Shown here one piece after another: positions 23,605 through 32,776 of a stretch of 58,221 nucleotides of DNA (position 1 is the stretch's first letter; every line of letters begins with the position of its first letter). The position numbers and the translations under genes were made by a program. The stretch spans positions 1-58,221 of the forward strand of contig NZ_JAOQJV010000014.1 in assembly GCF_025567415.1 (NCBI RefSeq), written 5' to 3'. This DNA comes from Claveliimonas ammoniilytica. GTDB taxonomy: Bacteria; Bacillota; Clostridia; Lachnospirales; Lachnospiraceae. A model generated the notes under the pieces. The model searched no databases. It was not told where the DNA came from and saw only the letters and a program-made list of their open reading frames with translations.

Positions 23605-24873
23605 TTACGGGAAGATTCCCTTGATTTCTTCTGCATATACTAATTTTCGCAGAGCCACAATATATGCTGCCATTCGGAACGTACAGTCACATTCTTTCTT
23701 CACGCTGAGAATATCCATGAATGCTTTACTCATCAGATCTGCCAACATCTCATTAACTCGTTCTCTGCTCCAGGTCAGTTCCTGAATATTCTGAACCCAC
23801 TCAAAATACGATACGATCACGCCACCGCAGTTTGCAAAAATATCAGGAATTACCGGAATGCCTCTATTCTCCAACACAACATCTCCTGCCTCACTGGTTG
23901 GTCCGTTGGCTGCTTCTATAATATAAGAACATTTCACTTTTTCGGCCACTTCTGCTGTAATCTGATTCTCCAATGCCGCCGGAATCAGCACATCACATTC
24001 ACAAGTAAGAAGCTCTTCATTGGTGATATGTTCCACACCCGGTGCATTATAATCTTTCAAAAGATTTCCTTTCGTTTCCAAATAGTCTGAAATATCGGTA
24101 ATATCGAGACCGCTTTTCTTATACAGACCTCCTGACACATCACTGACTGCTACGACTTTAATGTCTCTATGGTAAAAAATTCTGGCTGCATTGCTTCCTA
24201 CATTACCCATTCCCTGAATTGCAACAGATGCGTCTTTGATATCTTTTCCCTCTTCCTGAAGCAGGAATTTCGTACTGAAATATACGCCTCGCCCGGTTGC
24301 CGAATTACGTCCTCTGGATCCACCAAGCTCTACCGGCTTACCAGTTACCACCCCCGGCGACGGTTTTCCTGCCAGCTGACTATAGGTATCAAGTACCCAT
24401 GCCATGGTCTGTGCATTAGTATTAACATCCGGTGCCGGAATATCTGTGTCCGCTCCGATGATCGGTGCAATCGCAAATGTATAACGTCTTGTCAATCTCC
24501 GGAGTTCTCCTTTTGACAGCTTCGAAGGATCTACCTTGATGCCACCTTTCGCTCCGCCATACGGAATATTAGCTACTGCACATTTCAGTGACATCCATAC
24601 AGACAGTGCTTTTACCTCGTTCAGATTACAATCCGGATGAAAACGGATACCACCTTTAAAAGGTCCGCGGATATTTGAATGCTGGACTCTGTATCCCTCA
24701 AATACTTCTACATGCCCGTCATCCATTTCGATCGGAAGATATACTTTTGTTTCTCGTTGTGGATTCTTAATAATCTCAAACATGGATTTGTTGATATGCC
24801 CAATCTCTACTGCTTTCTCCATAACATCAACAACATTTTCATATGGATCGTAATTCTTAGCTGGTGACTTCAT
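23605..24873 (-). CDS. gdhA: Glu/Leu/Phe/Val dehydrogenase family, probably glutamate dehydrogenase
   Basis: This 422-residue protein starts at ATG 24873 (MKSPAKNYDPYENVVDV), with AAAGGAG upstream; an upstream frame to 24924 has no better site. The catalytic Lys region PYGGAKGGIKVDPS and the NAD(P)-binding GMGNVGSNAARIF are present, and length and layout match short hexameric glutamate dehydrogenases. It interconverts glutamate with 2-oxoglutarate and ammonia. It is divergent from an Lrp/AsnC gene, which is a likely regulator. Confidence 0.9.
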   Translation of the reverse strand: MKSPAKNYDPYENVVDVMEKAVEIGHINKSMFEIIKNPQRETKVYLPIEMDDGHVEVFEGYRVQHSNIRGPFKGGIRFHPDCNLNEVKALSVWMSLKCAVANIPYGGAKGGIKVDPSKLSKGELRRLTRRYTFAIAPIIGADTDIPAPDVNTNAQTMAWVLDTYSQLAGKPSPGVVTGKPVELGGSRGRNSATGRGVYFSTKFLLQEEGKDIKDASVAIQGMGNVGSNAARIFYHRDIKVVAVSDVSGGLYKKSGLDITDISDYLETKGNLLKDYNAPGVEHITNEELLTCECDVLIPAALENQITAEVAEKVKCSYIIEAANGPTSEAGDVVLENRGIPVIPDIFANCGGVIVSYFEWVQNIQELTWSRERVNEMLADLMSKAFMDILSVKKECDCTFRMAAYIVALRKLVYAEEIKGIFP

Positions 24874-25000
24874 TGGTTGTGCTCCTTTCAAATTCCTGTC
24901 GTTTCCGTGTTGTTCAAAACACAATAGCGACTATAAACCTGTCGAAAAACGAAGTCAATAATTTCGAGTCAGGAGCTTGTATATTTATATTATTTTGCAG

Positions 25001-25038
25001 AATACTTGATATTTGTAAGTATTGGAGTTAGAATACTT
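25001..25038. promoter_or_regulatory. AATACTT repeats between gdhA and lrp
   Basis: AATACTT (25001-25007), AAGTATT (25017-25023) and AATACTT (25032-25038) alternate in orientation just ahead of the Lrp-type gene. Phased short inverted sites like these are typical of Lrp/AsnC autoregulatory regions. Confidence 0.5.
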
Positions 25039-25066
25039 AATAAAATTAAGTGTAGAGGTGTCCATC

Positions 25067-25519
25067 ATGAAAGAATACGAAATTGATGAAATAGATCGAA
25101 AAATTATGAATTTACTTCGTGAAAATGCGAGAATGCCGATTAAAGAAATCGCTGAACATGTCTTTCTGTCATCGCCGGCTGTATCAGCACGTATCACAAA
25201 TCTGGAAAAGCATGGATATATCGCCGGATACCATGCCGTCCTGAATCCCATGGCACTCGGCTACTATATCAAAGCCTTTATCTGCCTGGAACTGGATCCG
25301 CAGGACAAAAAAGAATTCTATCCATTTATCCAGAACCAGGAGCATGTCATTGAATGTAACTGCGTTACCGGTGATTATTCCATGCTTATTGAAGGACTGT
25401 TCCACACCACTGATGAGCTGGATCAGTTTGTCAATGCACTTCAGCAATTTGGCAAAACCCGAACGCTGATCGTATTCTCCACTTCCGTAGAGCACAGAGA
25501 AATCACCTGCTATACCTGA
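25067..25519 (+). CDS. Lrp/AsnC-family regulator
   Basis: This 150-residue protein starts at ATG 25067 (MKEYEIDEIDRKIMNLL), with AGAGGTG upstream. The N-terminal winged HTH (ARMPIKEIAEHVFLSSPAVSARI) is followed by the RAM ligand domain containing CNCVTGDYSMLIEG. Such proteins sense amino acids; divergence from glutamate dehydrogenase suggests nitrogen control of that gene. The 3' end converges on and overlaps galT by 10 bases. Confidence 0.88.
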   Translation: MKEYEIDEIDRKIMNLLRENARMPIKEIAEHVFLSSPAVSARITNLEKHGYIAGYHAVLNPMALGYYIKAFICLELDPQDKKEFYPFIQNQEHVIECNCVTGDYSMLIEGLFHTTDELDQFVNALQQFGKTRTLIVFSTSVEHREITCYT

Positions 25520-27006
25520 TGAATAAATCGCAGAAAAGCTTCTTTTCCCTCTTTATCTCTGCTGTATACGCCAGCCTGTTCAAGCACTTTTGCAAATATC
25601 AGTCCAGTCTCTTCCTGAACAATCGTCCATGCATTATCTTCTGTAATATCATAGCGGGCAGCAATATCATTCGCCCATTCCGCATGTACAGCTGTCAGCG
25701 GGTCTTTCGTCATATCTTCACCTGATACAAGCTTATCAGCTACCGCTGCCAATTCTGTCTTCAGCCTGCCAGGAAGAATTGCCAGCCCCATCACCTCAAT
25801 CAGACCAATATTCTCTTTTTTGATATGATGAAGCTCTGCATGTGGATGATACACTCCCAATGGATGCTCTGGTGTAGTCAGATTGTTCCTCAATACCAGG
25901 TCAAGTTCAAAGTCTTCACCACGACGTCTTGCGATCGGAGTAATCGTATTGTGTGGCTCACCGTCTGTCTCTGCCAGGATCATAGCCTTCTCATCTGTAT
26001 ATCCGCGCCAGCTGAGAAGGATTCTGTCTGCCAGTTCTACCAGGCGCTCCGGAACTTTCGCCGTAAGTCTTATAACGGACATTGGCCATTTCACAATTCC
26101 TGCCTTGACATCCTTATACCCATCAAAAATTACATCTGTCTCAATCGGCGCCCTCTCCATGGCAAATGTATAATGTCCCCCCTGGAAGTGATCATGTGCC
26201 AGAATAGAACCACCTACAATAGGGAGATCCGCATTGGATCCCACAAAATAATGTGGAAACTGTCTTACGAAATCTAAAAGCTTCGCAAAACAGGCGCGGT
26301 CAATCTTCATCGGCGTATGTTTCTCATTAAAGCAAATGCAATGTTCGTTGTAATATACATATGGAGAATACTGCAGATACCAGGCTGTCCCATTAATCTC
26401 TATCGGAACGATACGATGATTCTGTCGCGCCGGAAAATTCAACCTTCCCGGATATCCTACATTCTCAACGCAAAGCATACATTTCGGATAATCTGATGCA
26501 GGCTGCATCCTCGCAGCTGCTATAGCTTTCGGATCTTTCTCCGGCTTAGACAGATTAATCGATATATCCAGATCACCATACTCTGTAGCTGTCTTCCACC
26601 GGATGTCTTTTGCCACACGGTCTTTTCGAATATAGTTTGTGTCCTGACTGAACTGATAATACCAGTCTGTCGCTTTCTGTGAAGATTCTTTCCGAAGCAT
26701 CGCAAATCGGTCCATCACCTGCGACGGACGTGGGGTCAGGCACCCCATCAGCTTCGTATCCAGCAGATCCCGATATACAACCGAATTCTCTGTCAGTACT
26801 CCTCGCTCATATGCATCATCTAACAATACATCCAGAAGCTCTGTCAGATTTATTGTCTCATTTTTCTGCAGTTCTTCTAGTGAATAGGTATCTATTTCCA
26901 ATACATCCAACAGGCTGTTCACTGCCCATATTTTTTCTTCCGGTCGAATCAATTCCTTATCCAACGCATACTCTGCCAGACCGGTAATTGCCTCATTTCT
27001 ATTCAT
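25510..27006 (-). CDS. galT: Galactose-1-phosphate uridylyltransferase, class II
   Basis: This 498-residue protein is the long Firmicute class of GalT. It transfers UMP between UDP-glucose and galactose-1-phosphate in the Leloir pathway. The GGSILAHDHFQGGHYTFAME segment carries the His-x-His region expected for the nucleotidylated His, and CMLCVENVGYPGRLNFPARQN is typical of the class. It follows galK by 30 bases at the end of the galactose locus. No galE is seen in the window. Confidence 0.93.
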   Translation of the reverse strand: MNRNEAITGLAEYALDKELIRPEEKIWAVNSLLDVLEIDTYSLEELQKNETINLTELLDVLLDDAYERGVLTENSVVYRDLLDTKLMGCLTPRPSQVMDRFAMLRKESSQKATDWYYQFSQDTNYIRKDRVAKDIRWKTATEYGDLDISINLSKPEKDPKAIAAARMQPASDYPKCMLCVENVGYPGRLNFPARQNHRIVPIEINGTAWYLQYSPYVYYNEHCICFNEKHTPMKIDRACFAKLLDFVRQFPHYFVGSNADLPIVGGSILAHDHFQGGHYTFAMERAPIETDVIFDGYKDVKAGIVKWPMSVIRLTAKVPERLVELADRILLSWRGYTDEKAMILAETDGEPHNTITPIARRRGEDFELDLVLRNNLTTPEHPLGVYHPHAELHHIKKENIGLIEVMGLAILPGRLKTELAAVADKLVSGEDMTKDPLTAVHAEWANDIAARYDITEDNAWTIVQEETGLIFAKVLEQAGVYSRDKEGKEAFLRFIHQV

Positions 27007-27036
27007 GACGCGCCTCCTCTGTTTTCATCACATATT

Positions 27037-28317
27037 TTAAAGTACAATTCCGCCGGTCGGTCGTATATTCAACACGTGGCAGCAACCTTTTCTCAACATC
27101 AATTCCATTTTTTCACAGAATTCAGATACACTCTCAGTCGGAACAAATGCCTGGATTGTACCGGCAAATCCGCCTCCATGTACACGGCAGGCTCCCTTTC
27201 CATTCAATGCAATTTCTGCCGCTTCCAGTGCAATCGCCATATCCTGGGCTTCTACAGCTCCGGCAGGTGTAATATTCTGCAGCAATTCCCAGGATGAACG
27301 TCCGGATTCTTTTACCAGCTGCAGGAATGCATCCCTGTCTCTTCGCTCCAGCGCATCTGCCTCTTCCACCGCTCTTCTGTCATCTGCATAAAAATGTAAA
27401 GCTCTGAGAACCGCCCTGTCTCCAACCGCTCTTCGAAGTTGCGGCATTGCTTTTAATACCTCTTCTTCCTGCACTTCACGAAGCACTTTCTTTCCAAAGA
27501 ATGCAGCCACTTTTTCCATTTCCCGAGGAATAGATGCATACTCTCCGGTCAATGCCGCATGGTCTGCGCCACAGTCAACAATGCACAACGCAAGACCCAG
27601 TTCTTCCAGATTCGCTGTAACTGAACGCACAATCGGTGCAGACGGATCTGCAAAATCAATAGCCACTGCATCTCCCACAGAAGAAGCTGTCTGATCCATC
27701 AGCCCACTCGGTTTTCCAAAATACTGGTTTTCTGCCTTCTGTCCAATCTTCGCAAGAGTTACTGCATCCAGTTCATCCTGGCAAAACAGATGATTGCCAG
27801 CCACTCCCAACAATATCTCACAAGCTGCTGAGGAAGACAGTCCCGAACCTGGCAGGACATTAGAAACGGCATACATATCAAATCCGCCTATTGTATATCC
27901 TGCTTTCGCAAGTTCTGCCATTACTCCCCGCACCAGAGATGCTGTCGTCTCTTTTTCTGCTTCCTGCTGTTCCAGGTCTGACAGATCTACTGTCGTCATC
28001 GGCCAGCCCTCTGACTGGAAGTGAACGGTCTGAGTCCCATTCGGTGACACACATGCAAGAAAATCCAGATTTACTGCTGCCGCCAGAACATGTCCATGCT
28101 GATGATCCGTATGATTCCCACAGATTTCTGTACGTCCCGGAGCAGAACACAATGCTGCCAAAGTATCCTCTTTTACACCAAATGTTTTTTCAAATCCATT
28201 CATGACTTCTGTCGCACGTGTCCTGTATGCGTTTATATCTTCACATCCAGTCTGTATCAATGACTGATCCATCTCCCCATTCTTCAACATTTTATATAGA
28301 TCATTCCAAGTTCTCAT
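27037..28317 (-). CDS. galK: Galactokinase
   Basis: This 426-residue GHMP kinase has the galactokinase signature APGRTEICGNHTDHQHG (about residues 59-75), the phosphate-binding loop GSGLSSSAACEI and the C-terminal GGGFAGTIQAF motif. It phosphorylates galactose at C1, feeding GalT. It starts 22 bases after the stop of the unidentified 195-residue gene and precedes galT. Confidence 0.94.
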   Translation of the reverse strand: MRTWNDLYKMLKNGEMDQSLIQTGCEDINAYRTRATEVMNGFEKTFGVKEDTLAALCSAPGRTEICGNHTDHQHGHVLAAAVNLDFLACVSPNGTQTVHFQSEGWPMTTVDLSDLEQQEAEKETTASLVRGVMAELAKAGYTIGGFDMYAVSNVLPGSGLSSSAACEILLGVAGNHLFCQDELDAVTLAKIGQKAENQYFGKPSGLMDQTASSVGDAVAIDFADPSAPIVRSVTANLEELGLALCIVDCGADHAALTGEYASIPREMEKVAAFFGKKVLREVQEEEVLKAMPQLRRAVGDRAVLRALHFYADDRRAVEEADALERRDRDAFLQLVKESGRSSWELLQNITPAGAVEAQDMAIALEAAEIALNGKGACRVHGGGFAGTIQAFVPTESVSEFCEKMELMLRKGCCHVLNIRPTGGIVL

Positions 28318-28339
28318 AGCTTTCGTTCTCCTCTTTCTT

Positions 28340-28927
28340 TTATTTTTTCAGAAAATGCTCACGGTTCGGATATTCCTCCCGGAACGCTGAAAGTGCTGCT
28401 CGTTGTAAAATGTAAAATTCCCTGTCCATATGAAACATGTGCGGAGTCTGAAATGCGATCGTGCTGATCTGCTCTGCAATTTTTTTAATCACTCCTTCAT
28501 CCGACAACTGTCCCATACCAAAAACCAGTGAAGTAAAACCTCTTCCTTGACTGCTTACTTCCATGAATTTTAAAAACACATGTTTCAGTTCTTCCTGTAA
28601 GATTTCCCGGTATCTGTCCTCCTGTACTTCCGGACTATTCAGATACATATCTGCTGCGATCCTGGCAGCCTGTCGTTTCTTTTTCCCGCCAATATCAAGC
28701 GTACCGCCCTCAGCCAGATATTTTAACTCCATAAGACATCCAACATATGCGTCTTTCTTCGGTTTTTTTCTGCCATATCTGGCAATCCACAGCTTTTTTC
28801 GAAATGCATCCTCTTCTGTTGGATTACTCTCAATATTCTCTTTCAGTAATACCAGACGTTTATCTGCATCCATCTCCCGGTAAAATTCATCTGTCCATGT
28901 TTTATCCATTCGCTTTACTCCGATCAT
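28340..28927 (-). CDS. Unidentified soluble protein in the galactose operon
   Basis: This is a 195-residue protein if it starts at ATG 28927, which overlaps the upstream stop as ATGA. An alternative ATG at 28909 (MDKTWTDEFYREMD) has GGAG 9 bases upstream. It is rich in charged residues and appears all-helical, with WIARYGRKKPKKDAYVGCLM and a Lys/Arg patch GGKKKRQAARIAADMYL; there is no signal peptide or membrane segment. I do not recognise the family. Its place between the sensor or binding proteins and galK implies a role linked to galactose use, but nothing in the sequence says which. Confidence 0.75.
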   Translation of the reverse strand: MIGVKRMDKTWTDEFYREMDADKRLVLLKENIESNPTEEDAFRKKLWIARYGRKKPKKDAYVGCLMELKYLAEGGTLDIGGKKKRQAARIAADMYLNSPEVQEDRYREILQEELKHVFLKFMEVSSQGRGFTSLVFGMGQLSDEGVIKKIAEQISTIAFQTPHMFHMDREFYILQRAALSAFREEYPNREHFLKK

Positions 28928-29970
28928 CTGTCTAAAAATTCCTCCACATTGCTGCTGTCTACCTGCTGATACTGCGATACATAATATCTGCCTTCCTTCA
29001 GTTCCTTTCTCACCTGCTGTTCACCCTTGAACACTTCAAATGCAAGCTTCGCAATCTGCAACGCCTGATCCTCTTTATCGTTATACACGGTTCCCTGCAT
29101 TTCCCCAGCTTCAATTGCTTCCAGTGCATCATCCAACCCATCAATACCAAAAATAACCGGTCTCTGGGAAGGTTCATATCCTGCCTTTCGGTAAGCTTCT
29201 ACGGCTCCCAAAGCCATTTCATCATTATTAGAAAGGATCAGTTCAATCCCTTCTCCATATTGACTGATCAGACGGTTCATTCTGTTTTCTGCCTGTCCTC
29301 TGTTCCAGTCAGCAAACTGATAACTGAGCTTTTCAAGAGATATGCCCGCTTCCAGCACTGTTCTGACAGAATAGTCCGTTCTGCTGATCGTATCCTGATG
29401 CCCTGCCTCTCCTTCCAGAAGCACGTATTGTATCTTTCCATCCTGATTCTTATCCACTTCCGGATGATTCTTAATATACTCTGCTGCTGTCTCGCCCTGC
29501 ATGACACCTGACTGTTCAGCTTTGCATCCCACATAATACAGATATTCCCACTGCATCAGGTCTTCTTTAACCGGTTCCCGATTAAAGAAAACAATCGGGA
29601 TATCATCCTGCCTTGCCAGTCGAATAATCTTTGCCGGAGCCGTTCTGTCTACCAGATTCACACACAGCACATCGCATCCGGCATCAATCATTTCTTCTAT
29701 CGTTTCATCCTGATTTTTCTGATCATTGTCTCCATTCTTAACAGAAGCTATAACTTTCACATCTTTGGTACTCATAGCTTTCAGATCTTCTTTTAACTTA
29801 TCCGTCAGTGCATTAATAAACGGATCATCCTGTGTATATGTCACCACACCAACCCGAAGCACATCCCTGTCTGTCTGTATCCTCTGGTTCTGCTGACACC
29901 CTGTAACAGCAAATGACATTGTGCTCACAAGAACCAGTATACTCTGTGCCATCCTGCCTTTTTTACTCAT
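28924..29970 (-). CDS. Galactose-binding-protein-like lipoprotein (MglB-like, normal fold order)
   Basis: This 348-residue protein starts at ATG 29970 (MSKKGRMAQS), overlapping the preceding stop by 8 bases. A lipoprotein signal ends with VTGC. The fold runs in standard order: VGVVTYTQDDPF, CDVLCVNLVDRTAPAKII, IPIVFFNREP, the calcium-site-like DKNQDGKIQ, GEAGHQDTISRT (His/Asp/Arg of the sugar site), SNNDEMALGAV and GIDGLDDA. All expected galactose-contact residues have counterparts. It lies downstream of a YesM-type kinase and another binding-like protein, far from the mglAC genes. It may therefore be a sugar sensor feeding the kinase rather than the transporter's main receptor. Confidence 0.85.
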   Translation of the reverse strand: MSKKGRMAQSILVLVSTMSFAVTGCQQNQRIQTDRDVLRVGVVTYTQDDPFINALTDKLKEDLKAMSTKDVKVIASVKNGDNDQKNQDETIEEMIDAGCDVLCVNLVDRTAPAKIIRLARQDDIPIVFFNREPVKEDLMQWEYLYYVGCKAEQSGVMQGETAAEYIKNHPEVDKNQDGKIQYVLLEGEAGHQDTISRTDYSVRTVLEAGISLEKLSYQFADWNRGQAENRMNRLISQYGEGIELILSNNDEMALGAVEAYRKAGYEPSQRPVIFGIDGLDDALEAIEAGEMQGTVYNDKEDQALQIAKLAFEVFKGEQQVRKELKEGRYYVSQYQQVDSSNVEEFLDR

Positions 29971-30919
29971 AAGAATACAACAACCTTTCCATGTCATCAT
30001 TCGAAAACAACTCTTCCCCATCAAGCTCTCTGACTCCTGTGTTACAGCTTTCCAACTGGTAGAATCTGTGATTTAATTTTTCAGCAATTTCCTCTATGCT
30101 CTTATAACCAATCTCATATCCATCAAGAAGTACAATATCTGTAATATATCCATAATCCAACAATGCGATAGATTTAACACTGCTGCCGATACCATATATT
30201 TTTGCTCCGTAATAAGTGCCGTTTTCCGCCTGTTCCCCCAGTTCAACCAATGCATCGGGATCCAGTACGACCAGCGCATCTACCTTCTCCTTCACGCTCA
30301 CCATTTCAGATGCTTTCTTTTCCTTTTGATTGTAATAGTACCAGACAACTTCACAATCTGTGCCTTCCAGTGCATCATTCAGTCCTCTGACACCATTGTC
30401 ACTTATATCACTTTTTCTCCATCCTCCCACTACGCCAATTCGCCGTTGTCCATCTTCCTGCAAACGCGCCGCCAATGTCTGACCAATTTCATAATAATCC
30501 GGCTTAATCACCGGCAGACCAGATGCCTTCTGTTCTTCATCATAGATATCTTCTGTGATCAGCAATATCGGTATGTCTGCACACTCGTTCTCCAGCATTT
30601 CCTTTGTCTCACTTCCAGGCGACGGACATATGATAAATGCATCTACCTGATTATCCAACTGTTCTCTGATTGCCTCCCGCTCAGCATCAGCATCCTCAAT
30701 CTCATCTGTATTACAAATAATAAGATGAATCTTATTCAGACTTGCTGACTGTTTCATTCCTTCGAGCAATGCATCCCAGCGTTGATCTCCTGACTCCGGA
30801 AGAATAATTGCCACCCTTGGTTCTTCGATATTCTGATTAAATATCTTATATACAAAAAACAACGTTAAAACAAGAAGAAGCACCTCTGTTGCCATAAATC
30901 TGAATTTACTCTTCTTCAT
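29963..30919 (-). CDS. Membrane-anchored periplasmic-binding-like protein
   Basis: This 318-residue protein starts at ATG 30919 (MKKSKFRFMATEVLLLVLTL) inside the end of the kinase gene, with GGAGGATG upstream. A single N-terminal membrane helix without a lipobox cysteine is followed by a type I periplasmic-binding fold (PRVAIILPESGDQRWDALLEGM, VDAFIICPSPGSETKEML, ADIPILLITED, RRIGVVGGWRKSD, GIGSSVKSIALLDYGYI). It is like the accessory binding proteins that present ligand to YesM-like kinases. It overlaps both neighbours, so its production is locked to kinase production. Confidence 0.82.
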   Translation of the reverse strand: MKKSKFRFMATEVLLLVLTLFFVYKIFNQNIEEPRVAIILPESGDQRWDALLEGMKQSASLNKIHLIICNTDEIEDADAEREAIREQLDNQVDAFIICPSPGSETKEMLENECADIPILLITEDIYDEEQKASGLPVIKPDYYEIGQTLAARLQEDGQRRIGVVGGWRKSDISDNGVRGLNDALEGTDCEVVWYYYNQKEKKASEMVSVKEKVDALVVLDPDALVELGEQAENGTYYGAKIYGIGSSVKSIALLDYGYITDIVLLDGYEIGYKSIEEIAEKLNHRFYQLESCNTGVRELDGEELFSNDDMERLLYSYE

Positions 30920-32753
30920 CCGGCATCCTCCTCTGTCCATAGTTTTGCTTTTCTAATTGTTCCGCATTTTCTTTTGTATAAGGAATAGCCGGAATATGAA
31001 TCACGACTTTCGTCCCTTCATCCAACTCACTGTATACTTCCAGTCCATATTCCGGACCAAACATTAGCCTGATTCTGGAATGAACATTGATCACCCCTAC
31101 CCCGGAACCATGTTTTGGAACTTTACTGTTATCTGTCAGAATATTATCCCTTATATCTTCCGGCATACCCATTCCATTATCCTCTATGCTGATATAGATA
31201 TCTTCGCCCTTCTTCTCCCCACGTACAAGAATCTGACCATCATCATCCTCATCCATATTACCTACTCCGTAATATATCGCATTTTCCAGAAGCGGTTGAA
31301 TCACCAGTTTTACAATACAGTAGTCTTTAATCTCTTCATCTATCAGAAATTCTACCTTAAATCGTTCTTTATAGCGTACACGCTGAATATTCATATAGCT
31401 CCTGCCGTGCTGCAATTCGTCTTCAATAGAAATAATTGTCTTTCCCCTGGATAAACTTACACGAAGAAGTTTTGCAAGCTCTGAGATCATCACGACCGCC
31501 TCGTTATTTCTCTGCGCCTCGATCATCCAGGTGATGGATTCCAATGTATTATAGAGAAAATGTGGGTTAATCTGACTCTGAAGTGCATCCAGCTCACTTT
31601 TTCGTCTTTCTGTTTGCTGTTGAATAATCTCTTTCATCAGCGTTTCAATTTGTTCATATGATTTCTGTACGGAATATCCCAGATGACGAATTTCTGCCGA
31701 TCCACCGATATAAATATCTGGCATTGCTCCGGCTTCATATGCCTTAACAGATTCATCTAACTCTCTGATCGGTCTGGATATCTTTCTGGAAATAAAACGG
31801 TTGACCTGAAGCAGCATCATCACCAGAATAAGGATTGTTGTAATAATATAATATCGAAATTTATTAATACTGGTTTCCTGCACACTCTCCGGCACCACGC
31901 CGATCAGCTTCCAGCCCGTATATGCAACGCTTCCCACCACTATATTCTCTTTCTGTCCGTCCGTCTTCATCTCATAGATTCCATCCTCATAAGATGCCGC
32001 TTTGTTATTCTCTTCCTTAAAAAGTCCCCTGTTAATCTCCGTCCACCGGGGATGATAAATAATCTCTCCATCTCTGCTGCACAGATAATAATAGATTCCA
32101 CTCGATGTCTCATTGATCCGATCCAGCATATCTTCAAGTACTGAATATTTCATATCCACAAGCAGCACACCGCTGCCTGATGTACTGCCATCATTAATAT
32201 CCACCGAACGACTCAGCGACACCACCTGATGATAGCGAAATGTTCCGTCATTAAACAGATTCTGAACATGCGGTGTCGAAAAGTGAATATTTTCTATCTC
32301 AGATCTGGCGTCCTGGTACCATTTCTGATCGTCAACTTTAACATTATCCTTAACTGTCGCCACTGGTTCTGACTCAATCAGCTTCCCATCATATCCATAC
32401 AGAGCAAGGCTCTGAATCTTATCTACATTAGTTTCATACAGCATACTGAACTGTCTGGTAAATTCCTGACTGGAAATATCATATTCCTGCACAATATTAT
32501 AATTTGCCGCATCCGAAATCTGCCGAAGATCCAGAAGCGATGAATTCAATCTGTCTATTGTACTTTCTACCGTCATCTCTGTATTCGCCACTGCGCTCTT
32601 ATCCGATGCCAGTTTAAAACGATGATACAGCAGAAAGCCCATAACCGTAACTGTTACAAGCGACAATGTCATCAGTACAGACAGAATAATCGACTGTATA
32701 TTAAATTGGGCAAAGGTTTTCCTTATTCCGGAATCATTCTTCATATCTTTCAT
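30906..32753 (-). CDS. YesM-type sensor histidine kinase
   Basis: This 615-residue protein has a first membrane helix at about 17-42, an extracellular Cache-like sensory domain to about 300, a second helix (YYIITTILILVMMLLQVN) and a HAMP segment. The phospho-acceptor His lies in LQSQINPHFLYNTLESITWM, and the ATPase domain shows NAIYYGVG, DNGMGMPEDI and GSGVGVINVHSRI. It pairs with the AraC-type response regulator just upstream (23-base gap). Two binding-like proteins follow, suggesting sugar-loaded binding proteins are its input and the mgl/gal genes its output. Confidence 0.92.
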   Translation of the reverse strand: MKDMKNDSGIRKTFAQFNIQSIILSVLMTLSLVTVTVMGFLLYHRFKLASDKSAVANTEMTVESTIDRLNSSLLDLRQISDAANYNIVQEYDISSQEFTRQFSMLYETNVDKIQSLALYGYDGKLIESEPVATVKDNVKVDDQKWYQDARSEIENIHFSTPHVQNLFNDGTFRYHQVVSLSRSVDINDGSTSGSGVLLVDMKYSVLEDMLDRINETSSGIYYYLCSRDGEIIYHPRWTEINRGLFKEENNKAASYEDGIYEMKTDGQKENIVVGSVAYTGWKLIGVVPESVQETSINKFRYYIITTILILVMMLLQVNRFISRKISRPIRELDESVKAYEAGAMPDIYIGGSAEIRHLGYSVQKSYEQIETLMKEIIQQQTERRKSELDALQSQINPHFLYNTLESITWMIEAQRNNEAVVMISELAKLLRVSLSRGKTIISIEDELQHGRSYMNIQRVRYKERFKVEFLIDEEIKDYCIVKLVIQPLLENAIYYGVGNMDEDDDGQILVRGEKKGEDIYISIEDNGMGMPEDIRDNILTDNSKVPKHGSGVGVINVHSRIRLMFGPEYGLEVYSELDEGTKVVIHIPAIPYTKENAEQLEKQNYGQRRMPDEEE

Positions 32754-32776
32754 TCTGTTCAGCCCTCATAGCCAGA

